Positions 34,609 to 44,496 of a stretch of DNA of 64,000 bases are shown piece after piece (the stretch's first letter is position 1; every line of letters starts with the position of its first letter). The DNA comes from Bacteroidetes bacterium 43-93 (GTDB lineage Bacteria > Bacteroidota > Bacteroidia > Chitinophagales > Chitinophagaceae): contig MKUO01000001.1 in the NCBI GenBank assembly GCA_001897855.1, forward strand, positions 558,001 through 622,000, in the 5' to 3' direction. The translations under genes and the position numbers were made by a program. The notes beneath the pieces were generated by a model. The model made no database searches, had not been told where the DNA came from, and saw nothing but the letters and a program-made list of their open reading frames with translations.

Positions 34609-35619
34609 CTACAACCAGTCGCGCAGCAAGGAACCTATTTTACCTGATTCTATCAAAAAACCGTCATGCCCGTAGTCAGAATGTATTTCCCTGTATGTTG
34701 CACCGGGTATATGATCGGCCATAAAGCGTTGTTCTTCCGGCGGGCATAATATATCGCTGGATATACTGATGATAAGAGCGGGACAATGTATAGAACCCAA
34801 TACTTCTTCCATCTTGCTGTTTCTTCCGCGGCACATATTATGGCTGTCCATTGCCTTGGTCAGTAACCAATAGCTGTATGTATGAAACCTGTTAACCAGT
34901 TTGTTGGCCTGGTGGATAATATAAGAAGATGCACGGAAAAGATCTGTCTTTTCCATATCAGCATCAGACTGCGTAAGTTTATATTGCTGGTATGTACGAT
35001 ATGTAAGCATTCCTATAGCGCGTGCTGCTTTTAATCCTGCAGATCCTGCATCAACAACATCTTTATTCCATGTTGGGTCAGCTTCTACTGCCAGCCTTTG
35101 TGCAGTATGTATAGCAATGCCCCATGCGCTTTCAGCAGGTGAAGTAGCCAGCAGGCATAGTTTATTAATAATTTCAGACTCTATTAAAGCCCATTCCATA
35201 GCCTGGTATCCGCCCATAGAGCCTCCTACAATGAGCGCTATCTTCTTTATCCCGAGGTGCTTCCTAAGTAGTATATGGGCCTGTACCATATCCCTTATAG
35301 TAATGGAAGGAAACGTTGTAAGATATGGCTTGCCTGTTGCCGGATTAATGGATGATGGGCCTGTAGTTCCGTAACAGCTACCTAATATGTTGGCACACAC
35401 GATGAAGTAACGATCAATATCTAAAGGCATACCTTGTCCTATCATACCCAGCCACCAGTCGGCGCAGTCAGAGTTGGCGGTTAACGCATGGCATACCCAT
35501 ATCACATTATCAGCCGCTTCGTTCAGCTCTCCATAAGTATGATAGGTAATATCTAACTCCGGCAAGGCCACACCGCTTTCCGTCATAAATGATTGTGCAT
35601 GATGGTATGTTTGTTTCAT
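34609..35619 (-). CDS. metX: homoserine O-acetyltransferase
   Basis: 336 residues. Alpha/beta hydrolase fold with nucleophile S134 in 'VGGSMGGYQAMEW', D289 (SISSDILCPP) and H318 (DYGHDGFL). 'GTTGPSSINPATGKPY' is the family oxyanion region. It acylates homoserine for methionine synthesis. Acetyl versus succinyl specificity rests on a few residues that I cannot call reliably. Divergent from osmC-metZ, only 42 nt apart, so shared regulation is likely. Confidence 0.9.
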   Translation of the reverse strand: MKQTYHHAQSFMTESGVALPELDITYHTYGELNEAADNVIWVCHALTANSDCADWWLGMIGQGMPLDIDRYFIVCANILGSCYGTTGPSSINPATGKPYLTTFPSITIRDMVQAHILLRKHLGIKKIALIVGGSMGGYQAMEWALIESEIINKLCLLATSPAESAWGIAIHTAQRLAVEADPTWNKDVVDAGSAGLKAARAIGMLTYRTYQQYKLTQSDADMEKTDLFRASSYIIHQANKLVNRFHTYSYWLLTKAMDSHNMCRGRNSKMEEVLGSIHCPALIISISSDILCPPEEQRFMADHIPGATYREIHSDYGHDGFLIESGKIGSLLRDWL

Positions 35620-35640
35620 CCTTTGCCGTTATTAATTGTA

Positions 35641-35648
35641 TAATTTTG
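35641..35648 (+). promoter_or_regulatory. candidate -7 element for osmC-metZ
   Basis: TAATTTTG lies 13 nt before the osmC start. TTTG at 35622-35625 has a short 15-nt spacer. The resulting leader would be very short. Confidence 0.4.
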
Positions 35649-35661
35649 GGCAAAAATAACT

Positions 35662-36093
35662 ATGGTAACGGTTAATATAGAATTAGTTCAGAAAGAGTAT
35701 GGATTTGAGGCAGTAGATATACATGGTAACAAAGCACGTTTTGATAACAGCCTGGATCATGGTGGGCAGAATTTCGGTGTCAGCCCCATGCAATCGATGC
35801 TGATGGCATTAGGAACCTGCAGCGGTATTGATGTAGTGAGCATACTGAAAAAAATGAGGCAGGACCTTACCGGATATAAAATGGTGATAACCGGTGAACG
35901 TGAAAAAAAGGAATTGCCTGCCGTTTGGGAAAAAGTGCATGTGGTGTTTTATCTGAATGGCAGTATAGAAGAAGCTAAAGCCAACCAGGCAATTACATTA
36001 TCTATAGAAAAATACTGTTCTGTTGCAGAAACACTGCGCAGAGCAGGAGCATCGATTATCTGGGAATTAAAACTCAACGAACAAGCAAGCTAG
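35662..36093 (+). CDS. OsmC family protein
   Basis: 143 residues with the two OsmC cysteines: C53 (ALGTCSGID) and C119 (IEKYCSVAETL). 'GGQNFGVSPMQSMLMALGTC' is the family core. OsmC/Ohr proteins reduce organic or hydro-peroxides through these thiols, with lipoyl or other thiol reductants. It lies between metX and metZ, 4 nt before metZ, an uncommon companion for methionine genes; it might protect or use thiols in that pathway. Confidence 0.85.
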   Translation: MVTVNIELVQKEYGFEAVDIHGNKARFDNSLDHGGQNFGVSPMQSMLMALGTCSGIDVVSILKKMRQDLTGYKMVITGEREKKELPAVWEKVHVVFYLNGSIEEAKANQAITLSIEKYCSVAETLRRAGASIIWELKLNEQAS

Positions 36094-36097
36094 ACCA

Positions 36098-37261
36098 ATG
36101 GCAGAAAATCCGATAACCAGCGCAATACGCATACAGACAGAACGCACCAATGAAATGGAACATTCAACACCAATGTTCCTCACCAGTAGTTTCTGTTTTG
36201 ATAATGCAGAAGATATGCGTGCCGCATTTGCCGATGAATCTGATGATAATATCTACAGCAGGTTCAGCAATCCTAATATAAAAGAGTTTACCGATAAAAT
36301 GTGTGCATTAGAAGGCGTGGAAGCTGCCTATGCAACTGCATCCGGCATGAGTGCCATTTTCGCATCCTTCATGGCTTTGCTAAAGGCAGGTGATCATCTC
36401 ATAGCCTGTAAATCCATATTCGGTAGCACACATACGATCATTACAAAGTATTTGCCAAAGTACGGCATCGAATACACTTATGTGGACGCAGGCAATATAG
36501 ATGAATGGAAGGCCGCCGTACGGCCTAATTCAAAGATGTTGTACATAGAAACACCCACTAACCCGGGGCTTGAGTTGATAGACCTGGAACTGGCCGGGAA
36601 GTTTGCCAGGGAGCACAAACTCATCTTCAACGTAGATAATTGTTTTGCGACACCCGTGTGCCAGCGTCCTGTTGATTTTGGGGCTGACCTTGTAGTACAT
36701 TCTGCTACTAAGTGGCTGGATGGGCAAGGTAGGGTATTAGGTGGGGTAGTTGGCGGGAAGGCCAATCTGATACACGATATCTACCTGTTTTGCCGGAGCA
36801 GTGGACCGGCATTATCTCCATTCAACGCCTGGGTGCTGAGCAAGAGCCTGGAAACGCTGGATGTGCGGATGGAACGTCATGCGTCTAATGCATTATATAT
36901 AGCAGCGCAATTAGAAAGCCATCCTGCAATCTCTTGGTTGAAATACCCTTACTTACCAAGTCATCCGCAATATGCTATTGCTAAAAAGCAAATGAAGAAC
37001 GGCGGTGGCATTATCTGTTTTGAATTGAAAGGTGGCCTGGAAGCGGGCAGGGAGTTCATGAACAAATTGAAAATGTTATCGCTCACCGCCAACCTCGGAG
37101 ATACGCGTAGTATAGCATCGCATCCGGCAAGTACTACACATGCCAAACTCTCAGAAGCAGAACGCCTTGCAGTAAATATTACCAACGGGTTGATAAGAAT
37201 ATCTGTCGGCCTGGAGCACAGGGATGACATCCTTGCGGATATACTACAAGCCTTGGCGTAA
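36098..37261 (+). CDS. metZ: O-acyl-homoserine sulfhydrylase (MetZ-type, PLP)
   Basis: 387 residues, Cys/Met-metabolism PLP fold. Pyridoxal lysine K205 is in 'HSATKWLDGQGRVLGG', and this extended motif is typical of MetZ rather than cystathionine synthase. 'YSRFSNPN', 'ATASGMSAIFA' and 'ETPTNPGLELIDL' are the other family blocks. It exchanges the acyl group of O-acyl-homoserine for sulfide to make homocysteine. With metX it gives direct sulfhydrylation. 4 nt after osmC. Confidence 0.88.
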   Translation: MAENPITSAIRIQTERTNEMEHSTPMFLTSSFCFDNAEDMRAAFADESDDNIYSRFSNPNIKEFTDKMCALEGVEAAYATASGMSAIFASFMALLKAGDHLIACKSIFGSTHTIITKYLPKYGIEYTYVDAGNIDEWKAAVRPNSKMLYIETPTNPGLELIDLELAGKFAREHKLIFNVDNCFATPVCQRPVDFGADLVVHSATKWLDGQGRVLGGVVGGKANLIHDIYLFCRSSGPALSPFNAWVLSKSLETLDVRMERHASNALYIAAQLESHPAISWLKYPYLPSHPQYAIAKKQMKNGGGIICFELKGGLEAGREFMNKLKMLSLTANLGDTRSIASHPASTTHAKLSEAERLAVNITNGLIRISVGLEHRDDILADILQALA

Positions 37262-37283
37262 ATTCTTGTTTCAAAATAATAGG

Positions 37284-37313
37284 AATAGGTGTGACTTTGT
37301 AGTCACACCTATT
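37284..37313. terminator. bidirectional terminator between metZ and the efflux adaptor
   Basis: AATAGGTGTGACT (37284-37296) and AGTCACACCTATT (37301-37313) pair perfectly over 13 bp with a TTGT loop. The adaptor stop codon (37309-37311) lies inside the right arm. Confidence 0.8.
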
Positions 37314-38415
37314 TTACTGGTGCATTGTTTCGTATCTCTTCAGTAGCTGTGGTCACCAGTACATCATTTTCCTGTATTGGTCCATATATCTCTGCTTTAT
37401 CGCCGTTATTGCTTCCTATGGTAATTGGCACCCAGATCGTTTTATTACTATCTACTTTGATCACGTAATCGCCTTCTGTGGAACGAAGCAATGCTGATGA
37501 AGGAACAACATACGTAGTGTTGGTGCCTTGCAGCGGTACGGTCACATTCGCTATCATACCCGGCAATAAGCGCTTGTCATTATTAACAATGTCCATTTCC
37601 GTACGTTGAGAACGCAGTTTATTATCCAGCGCACCTGCCAGGCGGACAACCTTTGCGTTAAATTTTTCTCCCGGCAGGGATTTAACTGTAAAGCTCACTT
37701 CTGTGGTATTGTTGGTATAGTTTACATATGCATCCGGGATGCTTATAACCAACCTTAGTTTCTTTTGTTCCTGGAGCGTGAATATTGGCATTTCAGAGCC
37801 CTTGCCTGAAGGGCCGGCATACGCACCTGCACTTACATTACGGGCAGTGATGATACCGCTAAACGGCGCTCGTATCTCCAGGTAGTTGCGTGTATCGGCC
37901 ACTTCGCGATAAGCGGCTTTGGAGGCTTCCAGTTGCGCAAGATCCGATTTCTGGCGTGCATCTGCAACGTCCAGGTCGTTTTGCGATACTGTTCCCGGTG
38001 TTTGCGATGTGCGTAAGAGACGGTCATAAGTGGCTTTGCTGGCTAGGTATAGCGCCTTTTGTGCATTCAGTTTTGATTCTGCACCGGCAAGTTGCGCCTG
38101 CAATTCCGGCGCTTCCATCACTGCAAGTAACTGCCCTTCTGTAACGTTGGATCCTACATCAGCATACATCTTTTTTATAAAGCCATTTACCTTGGCATAC
38201 AGATCTACCTGTTGAAAAGCCACTAGTTCACCCGGTATCTCTACAGAGGATGTGAGTGTTCCCTTGCTCAGCTTAAATGTTTTTAAACCACCTTGTGCGG
38301 CTGCATCTGCCGGTTTCTTTTCTTCACCTTCTTTGTGTGAGCTACAACTGCTTACTGCAATTGCCAGTACACCGGCAACTAAAGAAAATTTTATAGAACG
38401 GCTTAATTGTATCAT
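37309..38415 (-). CDS. RND efflux periplasmic adaptor (membrane fusion protein)
   Basis: 368 residues. Lipoprotein signal with Cys24 after 'IAVSS'. The barrel-sandwich hybrid and coiled-coil hairpin are seen in 'VDLYAKVNGFIKKMYADVGSNVTEGQLLAVMEAPELQAQLAGAESKL' and 'YLEIRAPFSGIITARNVSAGAYAG', followed by the membrane-proximal domain. It bridges the pump and the TolC channel. Third gene of the tolC-pump-adaptor operon, an order opposite to the common adaptor-first layout. Confidence 0.93.
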   Translation of the reverse strand: MIQLSRSIKFSLVAGVLAIAVSSCSSHKEGEEKKPADAAAQGGLKTFKLSKGTLTSSVEIPGELVAFQQVDLYAKVNGFIKKMYADVGSNVTEGQLLAVMEAPELQAQLAGAESKLNAQKALYLASKATYDRLLRTSQTPGTVSQNDLDVADARQKSDLAQLEASKAAYREVADTRNYLEIRAPFSGIITARNVSAGAYAGPSGKGSEMPIFTLQEQKKLRLVISIPDAYVNYTNNTTEVSFTVKSLPGEKFNAKVVRLAGALDNKLRSQRTEMDIVNNDKRLLPGMIANVTVPLQGTNTTYVVPSSALLRSTEGDYVIKVDSNKTIWVPITIGSNNGDKAEIYGPIQENDVLVTTATEEIRNNAPVK

Positions 38416-38455
38416 AATATGGAGTTGTTATAATGTTTTTTTGATTTATCGTTTA

Positions 38456-41400
38456 TTATTTGCCTTGCCAGCTTGGATCATAGAATTTGCTCTCTTCATC
38501 TTCAGGATCCAGGGACACACTTTGATTAGATGCTTTTTCCTGTCCCCATGCAAATGCCAGCGGCAGTATCAGCAATGCTGCAAAAGTAGACGCTACAAGG
38601 CCACCGATTACCGCCCGTCCGAGTGGAGAAGATTGGTCACCTGCTTCACCAAGTCCCACTGCCATAGGTATCATGCCTACTACCATTGCTAATGCTGTCA
38701 TTACGATTGGTCGCATCCTCAAGGCTGCGGCTTCTTTGGCAGACAATAAAGCGTTGGCATTATGCTTACGCAATTGTTCTGCATTGGTGATTAACAATAC
38801 CGCGTTGGATATAGATACACCCACCGACATGATGATGCCCATATAAGATTGAAGGTTCAGCGTAGAGCCGCAAAGTATCAACAACAGCAGAGATCCAAAC
38901 AATACAGCAGGCACAGTTACCAATACAATTGCCGATACTTTGAATGATTGGAAATTGGCAGCCAGCATCAGGAAGATCACGACTATGGCAACGATCAATC
39001 CGTTTTGTAGGCTATCTAATGTATCTGTAAGCGTAGTACTAAGGCCTATCGGTTCTACCGTCAGTCCGCGTGGCAATTCCCCAAGTCTTGTGATAGCTGC
39101 ATTTACATCTTTGGTTGCAGTTGCCAAATCCTTATCACTGATATTAGCGGTCACAGTAAGCATGGGCATTGCACCCAGGTTGTCTGTTTCGCCATAAGTA
39201 ACATCCGGAGTGAAGGTTGCCACATCGCTTAATACAGGGCGTGACGAATTTTTCAGTAGTGGTATTTGCCCCACCTGTGCCTGGCTGTTCATTTTACTTT
39301 CCGGTATCTCTACCTGTACGCTATAACTATAGCCTGCCTTCTCATCTACCCATACATTCTTTTCTGTAAAACGGGATGAAGAAGTTGATGCTATCAATGA
39401 GCGTGACACATCTGACATATCAACACCCAATTGTGCAGCTCTGATACGGTCTATATTAATATCTATTGCAGGGTAGTGAATAGATTGCCCGATCTGCACA
39501 TCGCGCAGGTAAGATATTTTTTGCAGTTCGGGTATCAGCTTCTTCGCATACTCTTCATTTATCTTTTTGTTGCGACCCGAGAAACGAACTTCAATGGGCG
39601 TTGGCGAGCCCTGGCTCAATATCTTATCAGTAAGTTCTATAGGTTCGAACGACAGCTTCATATCGCTATTGATATTCTTTGCCTTTTCCCTGATCTTATC
39701 TTTCAATTCATCCAGGTCTGTTTTATAACCTTCTTTCAAAGCTACTTGTATCACTGCTTCATGCGGTCCTGCCATCCAGAGGAAGATGGGGCTGATAGAG
39801 AATAATTGCGGGTGCATACCGACATATGCAGATGTTATAGATACATTGTCTCTACCTACAATATCTTTAATACTTTGTGTGACCTGCATAGTTGCTGCTT
39901 CGGTTCTTTCTATACGTGTACCGTCCGGTAACCGCATGCGCAGCTGAAACTGGCTGCCATTTACTTTTGGCAATACATCCCTGCCTATAGAAGATAGCAA
40001 TATGCCAACCATTACCACCACAACAACTATGTAGCCGACTACGATAGGTTTTTTATACGGCATCATCCTGTCTATAAACCTTAAGTATCTTCTTCTCAGT
40101 CGTTCAAACCCGCTTAACTTTTTATTGTTGTCCAGATCTGCATTTTCTGCAAGATGTGCTTTTAGTTCCAAGGCATTTTCATGCGGCTGATTTGTGTTGG
40201 TTGTATGTTCTGCCGTTCCATGATGTTTCATGATCCAGTTAGCCATTACCGGTACAAATGTTTGGGCGAGGAAATAAGAAACGATCATACTGAAACCGAT
40301 AGCCAATGCCAGCGGCAGGAACAAAGAACCCGGTATGCCACCCATGGTAAACGCAGGGGCAAATACAGCGAGTATACAAAGCAATATCAACAGTTTAGGA
40401 AAGGCTATTTCTTTACACGCGTCCCATATAGCCACGGCCTTGGGTTTACCCATATCCAGGTGCTGGTGTATATTTTCTATCGTTACTGTACTCTCATCCA
40501 CCAATATGCCAATGGCGAGTGCAAGGCCGCTAAGCGTCATGATATTGATGGTTTGTCCGAACAGGTTTAGGAACAATACACCAGATATAATGGAAGTTGG
40601 TATCGTGAGTATCACGATAAGCGCACCCCTGATATCTTTAAGAAACAGGAATACCATCAGCCCGGTTAATATTGCGCCAATAATACCTTCCGTAAGGAGG
40701 CTCTTTACAGAATTGATCACATAAGTGCTTTGGTCAAACTCATAGGATAGCTTTACGTCTTCCGGCAATTGTGCCTGCATTTTAGGTAATGCTTTCTTAA
40801 GGTTCTTTACCACCTCCCATGTAGATGCATCAGCGCTCTTGGCTATACTCAGGTACACAGATCGTCTGCCATTTACCAAAGCATACCCGGATGTAACATC
40901 TGCACCATCTTCAACAGTTGCTACATCGCGCAGGTATAGGTTTTGAACGCCACCCTTAAACAAAGGGATATTCTCGAAATCTTTGATAGTACGGATAGTA
41001 GTATTGGCAGGTGTTATGTAGTTTTTATCACCGATGCGTACGTTGCCCGATGGTGCCGTTTGGTTGTTCAGCCTCATGGCTTCTACCAGTTGATCCGGTG
41101 TCAGGTTGTGCTGCCTCAGCAATTCAGGGTCGGCCTTAATAACTACTGTACGCACGTTACCGCCGAATGGAGGAGATGCTACAAGCCCTGGTATAGATGT
41201 AAAAGATGAACGTACATATACATTAGCCATATCCAGCAACTCGTTATTGCTGCGTTTTTCGCTGCTCAGTACAAGCTGGCCTACAGGCAGGGTAGATGCA
41301 TCGAACCGTATAATGAACGGTGGGTTAGAGCCTGGTGGGAAGGCCGCCTGTATACGGTTAGAAAATGCGCTTACCTCGGCTGCAGCCTGCGCCATATTGG

Positions 41401-41695
41401 TACCGGGGTAAAAGTTGATCTTCATCAGTGTAAGGCCCTGTATGTTTTTGGTCTCAATGTTTTTGATGCCATTTACAAACAGGAAGATGTTGATATATTG
41501 TTTGGCAAAGAATGCTTCCATCTGTGTTGGAGTATATCCGCCAAACGGGTGAGAAACATAGATGACCGGCATATCCAGCTTGGGGAAGATGTCGATCTTA
41601 ACGCTGGTTACAGCTTTTATGCCGAAGAAAAATAGGCCTGCTACCAACACCAGGATGGTAATAGGTTTTCTTAATGCAAAACGGATCAGATTCAT
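38456..41695 (-). CDS. RND-family efflux pump (AcrB/MexB superfamily)
   Basis: 1079 residues, twelve membrane helices with two large periplasmic loops. It starts 'MNLIRFALRKPITILVLVAGLFFFG'. The TM4 proton-relay region reads 'GLALAIGILVDESTVTIENIHQHL', so the usual Asp pair is Asp-Glu here. It is closer to the general HAE/CzcA-like exporters of Bacteroidota than to E. coli AcrB. The substrate is unknown. 38 nt after the tolC-like gene and 40 nt before the adaptor. Confidence 0.93.
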   Translation of the reverse strand: MNLIRFALRKPITILVLVAGLFFFGIKAVTSVKIDIFPKLDMPVIYVSHPFGGYTPTQMEAFFAKQYINIFLFVNGIKNIETKNIQGLTLMKINFYPGTNMAQAAAEVSAFSNRIQAAFPPGSNPPFIIRFDASTLPVGQLVLSSEKRSNNELLDMANVYVRSSFTSIPGLVASPPFGGNVRTVVIKADPELLRQHNLTPDQLVEAMRLNNQTAPSGNVRIGDKNYITPANTTIRTIKDFENIPLFKGGVQNLYLRDVATVEDGADVTSGYALVNGRRSVYLSIAKSADASTWEVVKNLKKALPKMQAQLPEDVKLSYEFDQSTYVINSVKSLLTEGIIGAILTGLMVFLFLKDIRGALIVILTIPTSIISGVLFLNLFGQTINIMTLSGLALAIGILVDESTVTIENIHQHLDMGKPKAVAIWDACKEIAFPKLLILLCILAVFAPAFTMGGIPGSLFLPLALAIGFSMIVSYFLAQTFVPVMANWIMKHHGTAEHTTNTNQPHENALELKAHLAENADLDNNKKLSGFERLRRRYLRFIDRMMPYKKPIVVGYIVVVVVMVGILLSSIGRDVLPKVNGSQFQLRMRLPDGTRIERTEAATMQVTQSIKDIVGRDNVSITSAYVGMHPQLFSISPIFLWMAGPHEAVIQVALKEGYKTDLDELKDKIREKAKNINSDMKLSFEPIELTDKILSQGSPTPIEVRFSGRNKKINEEYAKKLIPELQKISYLRDVQIGQSIHYPAIDINIDRIRAAQLGVDMSDVSRSLIASTSSSRFTEKNVWVDEKAGYSYSVQVEIPESKMNSQAQVGQIPLLKNSSRPVLSDVATFTPDVTYGETDNLGAMPMLTVTANISDKDLATATKDVNAAITRLGELPRGLTVEPIGLSTTLTDTLDSLQNGLIVAIVVIFLMLAANFQSFKVSAIVLVTVPAVLFGSLLLLILCGSTLNLQSYMGIIMSVGVSISNAVLLITNAEQLRKHNANALLSAKEAAALRMRPIVMTALAMVVGMIPMAVGLGEAGDQSSPLGRAVIGGLVASTFAALLILPLAFAWGQEKASNQSVSLDPEDEESKFYDPSWQGK

Positions 41696-41733
41696 ATTTT
41701 AATATTAGGATGCGCTGATAGCGCTAAATGATT

Positions 41734-43122
41734 CTATAATTGATTTTCAAATAAGCTAAAGTCACCTACTGCTGCAGCCTTTAACAGTAGTGCTTGCCAT
41801 ACATTAGCGTAGGCAATATCTCTGTCGGTCTCAGCTCTTGTCAATGCATAGGAGGCTTGCGTCAGGTCTACCAGTGTTGTCAATCCATTTTGATACAAAA
41901 CTGCTTTTTGTGTGTAGGCATCAGAGGCTGCTTTCACCTGTACTTTCACTTGCGTATAATTGATCAAAGCATTTTTGATCTTTACATCTGCAAGTTTCAG
42001 TTGAGCTTCCACCTGTTGGTTAGCTAGTTCGTATTCATATTGCAATCCTTTGCTGGTGAGCTTTTGTGCTTTTACCTGTTGAGATATACGATAAGGCTGC
42101 GTCAGGTTCCAGCTAATACCAATACCCAAAAGATAATTGGTACGGGTAGGGGTTATTCCCTGCCAGTAGTCTGTATTATAGCTCGAAGGATTGGTTGCAT
42201 AATCGTAGCCAAATCCCGAGCCTCTTGTTTGCAAAAAGCCTGCGAATGAGAATGTAGGATAATAAAAGGTCTTAAAATATTTTGTTTGTTCCCTGCTCAC
42301 GTCAATGCGGCTTTGATACCATTTCAGGAGCGGATGTTCCGAAGAGATGGTTGTATCAGTCGATATGTTAGGAACGCGGGATACAAAGAAGCTATCCAGC
42401 AGAAAATCTTGCATTGGTTCACCTATGAATTGTGCCAGCTGGCTGTTTTGTTCCTGCTGGTAGTCCATAGCTTTTGTAAGTTGTATTTGTGCACTGGAAT
42501 ACTCTGCATTAGCCTGTGATGAATCTACACCGGCAACGAGCCCGTTTTTCGCCCTTGTGATGATGATCTGGCGGAATGTATCGGCACGTGTAAGGTTCTT
42601 TTCATAAGACCTGGTAAGTTGTTGTGCGGCTATAAGGTTCAGGTAGGCGCCTGCCACACGTACTTTCTGCTTAAATATTTCCTGCTGCCAGTCGTCATAA
42701 TCTCTTACTGCAGCAGCCTTTGCTGTTTTTATTTTTTCATGTGCCCTGCCAAATGCAAAGAAATCCCAGTTAATGTTGGCGAGGTACAATCCTCCAAAAG
42801 CAGCTGTCCAGTTTTGTGTGGCGGTTGTAGGGCCGGCAGCAGTGGCTAGAATACCGCCAAAGCTGTATTGAGGGCCAAACTGGCCGTTAACGGTACCATA
42901 ATCGGCTTGGGCGGAGAGGCCAAGGTTGGGAATGTATTCCCGTCTTGCTTCTGCTGTCATTGCTTTAGAAGCTGCAGCGTATGCTTGTTTGGCCTTTGCC
43001 GTACCATACTGGTCTACACCAAGCGCTACGGCTTTTTTCAGCGTAATGCGTTCCTGTGCAAGAAGCGGGGTAGAGAGAAGGAAAGGTAGAATAAATGCCG
43101 GTAAAATCGTTCTTGTAAACAT
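41734..43122 (-). CDS. TolC-family outer-membrane efflux channel
   Basis: 462 residues with a signal peptide (about 1-22, ending LLAQ). Two OEP repeats of long helices ('YEKNLTRADTFRQIIITRAKNGLVAGVDSSQANAEYSSAQIQL', 'YQNGLTTLVDLTQASYALTRAETDRDIAYANVWQALLLKAAAVG') and the barrel strands between them identify TolC. First gene of the efflux operon. Confidence 0.93.
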   Translation of the reverse strand: MFTRTILPAFILPFLLSTPLLAQERITLKKAVALGVDQYGTAKAKQAYAAASKAMTAEARREYIPNLGLSAQADYGTVNGQFGPQYSFGGILATAAGPTTATQNWTAAFGGLYLANINWDFFAFGRAHEKIKTAKAAAVRDYDDWQQEIFKQKVRVAGAYLNLIAAQQLTRSYEKNLTRADTFRQIIITRAKNGLVAGVDSSQANAEYSSAQIQLTKAMDYQQEQNSQLAQFIGEPMQDFLLDSFFVSRVPNISTDTTISSEHPLLKWYQSRIDVSREQTKYFKTFYYPTFSFAGFLQTRGSGFGYDYATNPSSYNTDYWQGITPTRTNYLLGIGISWNLTQPYRISQQVKAQKLTSKGLQYEYELANQQVEAQLKLADVKIKNALINYTQVKVQVKAASDAYTQKAVLYQNGLTTLVDLTQASYALTRAETDRDIAYANVWQALLLKAAAVGDFSLFENQL

Positions 43123-43178
43123 CGGTTGTTATTTGCAAAACCACTTTCCAATGGAAATCGGGTGCAAGTGACAACTAT

Positions 43179-43198
43179 ATTTTGAAGCAATTTTGAAG
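43179..43198. promoter_or_regulatory. probable response-regulator operator upstream of the efflux operon
   Basis: Two perfect ATTTTGAAG copies (43179-43187 and 43190-43198) stand 11 bp apart, 57 nt before the tolC-like start. The same arrangement occurs before the response-regulator gene (45198-45217). On the minus strand a weak -7-like GTCACTTG lies 7 nt downstream of the repeats, the same spacing as in the regulator promoter. Direct repeats one helical turn apart are typical of OmpR/PhoB-family sites. Confidence 0.6.
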
Positions 43199-43233
43199 TC
43201 CTGCAGAATAGCTTATAAAACTATAGTTAAATT

Positions 43234-44496
43234 CTAATTGCTATTGAAGTCAATTTTTACGTGGTGCCATCCATCCTCGTATACATATGATAGATCAAAG
43301 TTGCTAACCTCGCATATCTGCTTTACGATAGCAAGGCCAAGGCCAATGCTCTCGGCACATTGATTACTTTTCTTAAATCGCTTGAAAAGGTCTTCCGTAG
43401 GGATCTCCGGCGGCAATCCGGTGTTGCGGATAGAGAAATTTTTATTGGTAAGATCTGCAGATATAGTTCCACCGTGAACATTATGTCTTATGGCATTGCC
43501 GACAAGATTGTTTAACAACATATCCGCAAGGGCCGGGTGCATTTTTACATTTATTTGTTTATCGATATGGGTTTCAATGCATATTTCCTTCAGGTTTGCC
43601 CTGTCTGAATAAACATCAAAAACTTCTGCTGCAACTTTATCAAATTTTACTACTTCCGTGGTCTCAAATTCCTTATTGTCCAGTTTTGTAAGTATAGTCA
43701 GCGATCTGTTGATACGCGATAATTTTTCTATCGCGTTATGCATATCTGTTATTAGCGAGGCCTGTGATGCATCAATATTACTATTAGAAAGTAATTCAAG
43801 TTTTGTTCTCATAACTGCCAGCGGTGTTTGCAGCTCATGAGATGCGTTTTCACTGAACTCTTTGACTGATGCGTAATCTTCAACGGCGCGTTCCGTCATT
43901 TTTTCTAAAAACTGGTTCAGCTCTTTAAATTCTTTAATGCTTGTTTGCGGCAGCTTTATTTTTTCCTTCTTTTTAATGTTGAAGTGATTAATGGCCTTCA
44001 GTGTCTTTTTGAAGGGCGCTATTATTTGTTGTGAAAGTAATCTTGCTGCTATGAATACGCCGAGTAATATGAGTATGATTTTCCAGATCACGGCATTCAT
44101 CATTCCATGAAATATCTGGTTCGATTTGGTAACATAATTAGAGGTCGATATTTCGTAATTCTGCCCGTTGATATTGTAGAAAGAATGAACAGTTAACAGG
44201 CATTCTTTACGCTTTAGCGCCGGTATGTAGCTTGATTGCTCTGTTACCACCTCTCTTTTTTCAGGTAAGCTACCTGCTAACTTCTCTATTGTAACTGCAT
44301 GACCATTAGTGAGCTTATCGGGCGAAGTGCCTTTCAATAGTTCTTTTGCAATAAGGCTGTTTTCATAAGCCATCCTTTGTTCATGCGACTTATCAATCTG
44401 GGCTTTAATGTTGTTATAAGACACAAACATGCTGATGGGCGTCACCAGGAACACGATGCCCGTAAACCAGAACATTATTTTATTCAGCAGTTTCAT
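43234..44496 (-). CDS. sensor histidine kinase
   Basis: 420 residues. TM1 at about 8-27, a periplasmic sensor of about 105 residues, TM2 at about 136-155. Then HisKA with phosphorylatable H220 ('FSENASHELQTPLAVMR') and an HATPase_c domain: N box 'NNLVGNAIRHNVHGG', G1 'IRNTGLPP', G2 'GLGLAIVKQIC'. It phosphorylates the response regulator encoded just upstream, whose stop overlaps its start (ATGA). The signal is unknown; the neighbouring pump suggests envelope or toxic-compound stress. Confidence 0.93.
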   Translation of the reverse strand: MKLLNKIMFWFTGIVFLVTPISMFVSYNNIKAQIDKSHEQRMAYENSLIAKELLKGTSPDKLTNGHAVTIEKLAGSLPEKREVVTEQSSYIPALKRKECLLTVHSFYNINGQNYEISTSNYVTKSNQIFHGMMNAVIWKIILILLGVFIAARLLSQQIIAPFKKTLKAINHFNIKKKEKIKLPQTSIKEFKELNQFLEKMTERAVEDYASVKEFSENASHELQTPLAVMRTKLELLSNSNIDASQASLITDMHNAIEKLSRINRSLTILTKLDNKEFETTEVVKFDKVAAEVFDVYSDRANLKEICIETHIDKQINVKMHPALADMLLNNLVGNAIRHNVHGGTISADLTNKNFSIRNTGLPPEIPTEDLFKRFKKSNQCAESIGLGLAIVKQICEVSNFDLSYVYEDGWHHVKIDFNSN

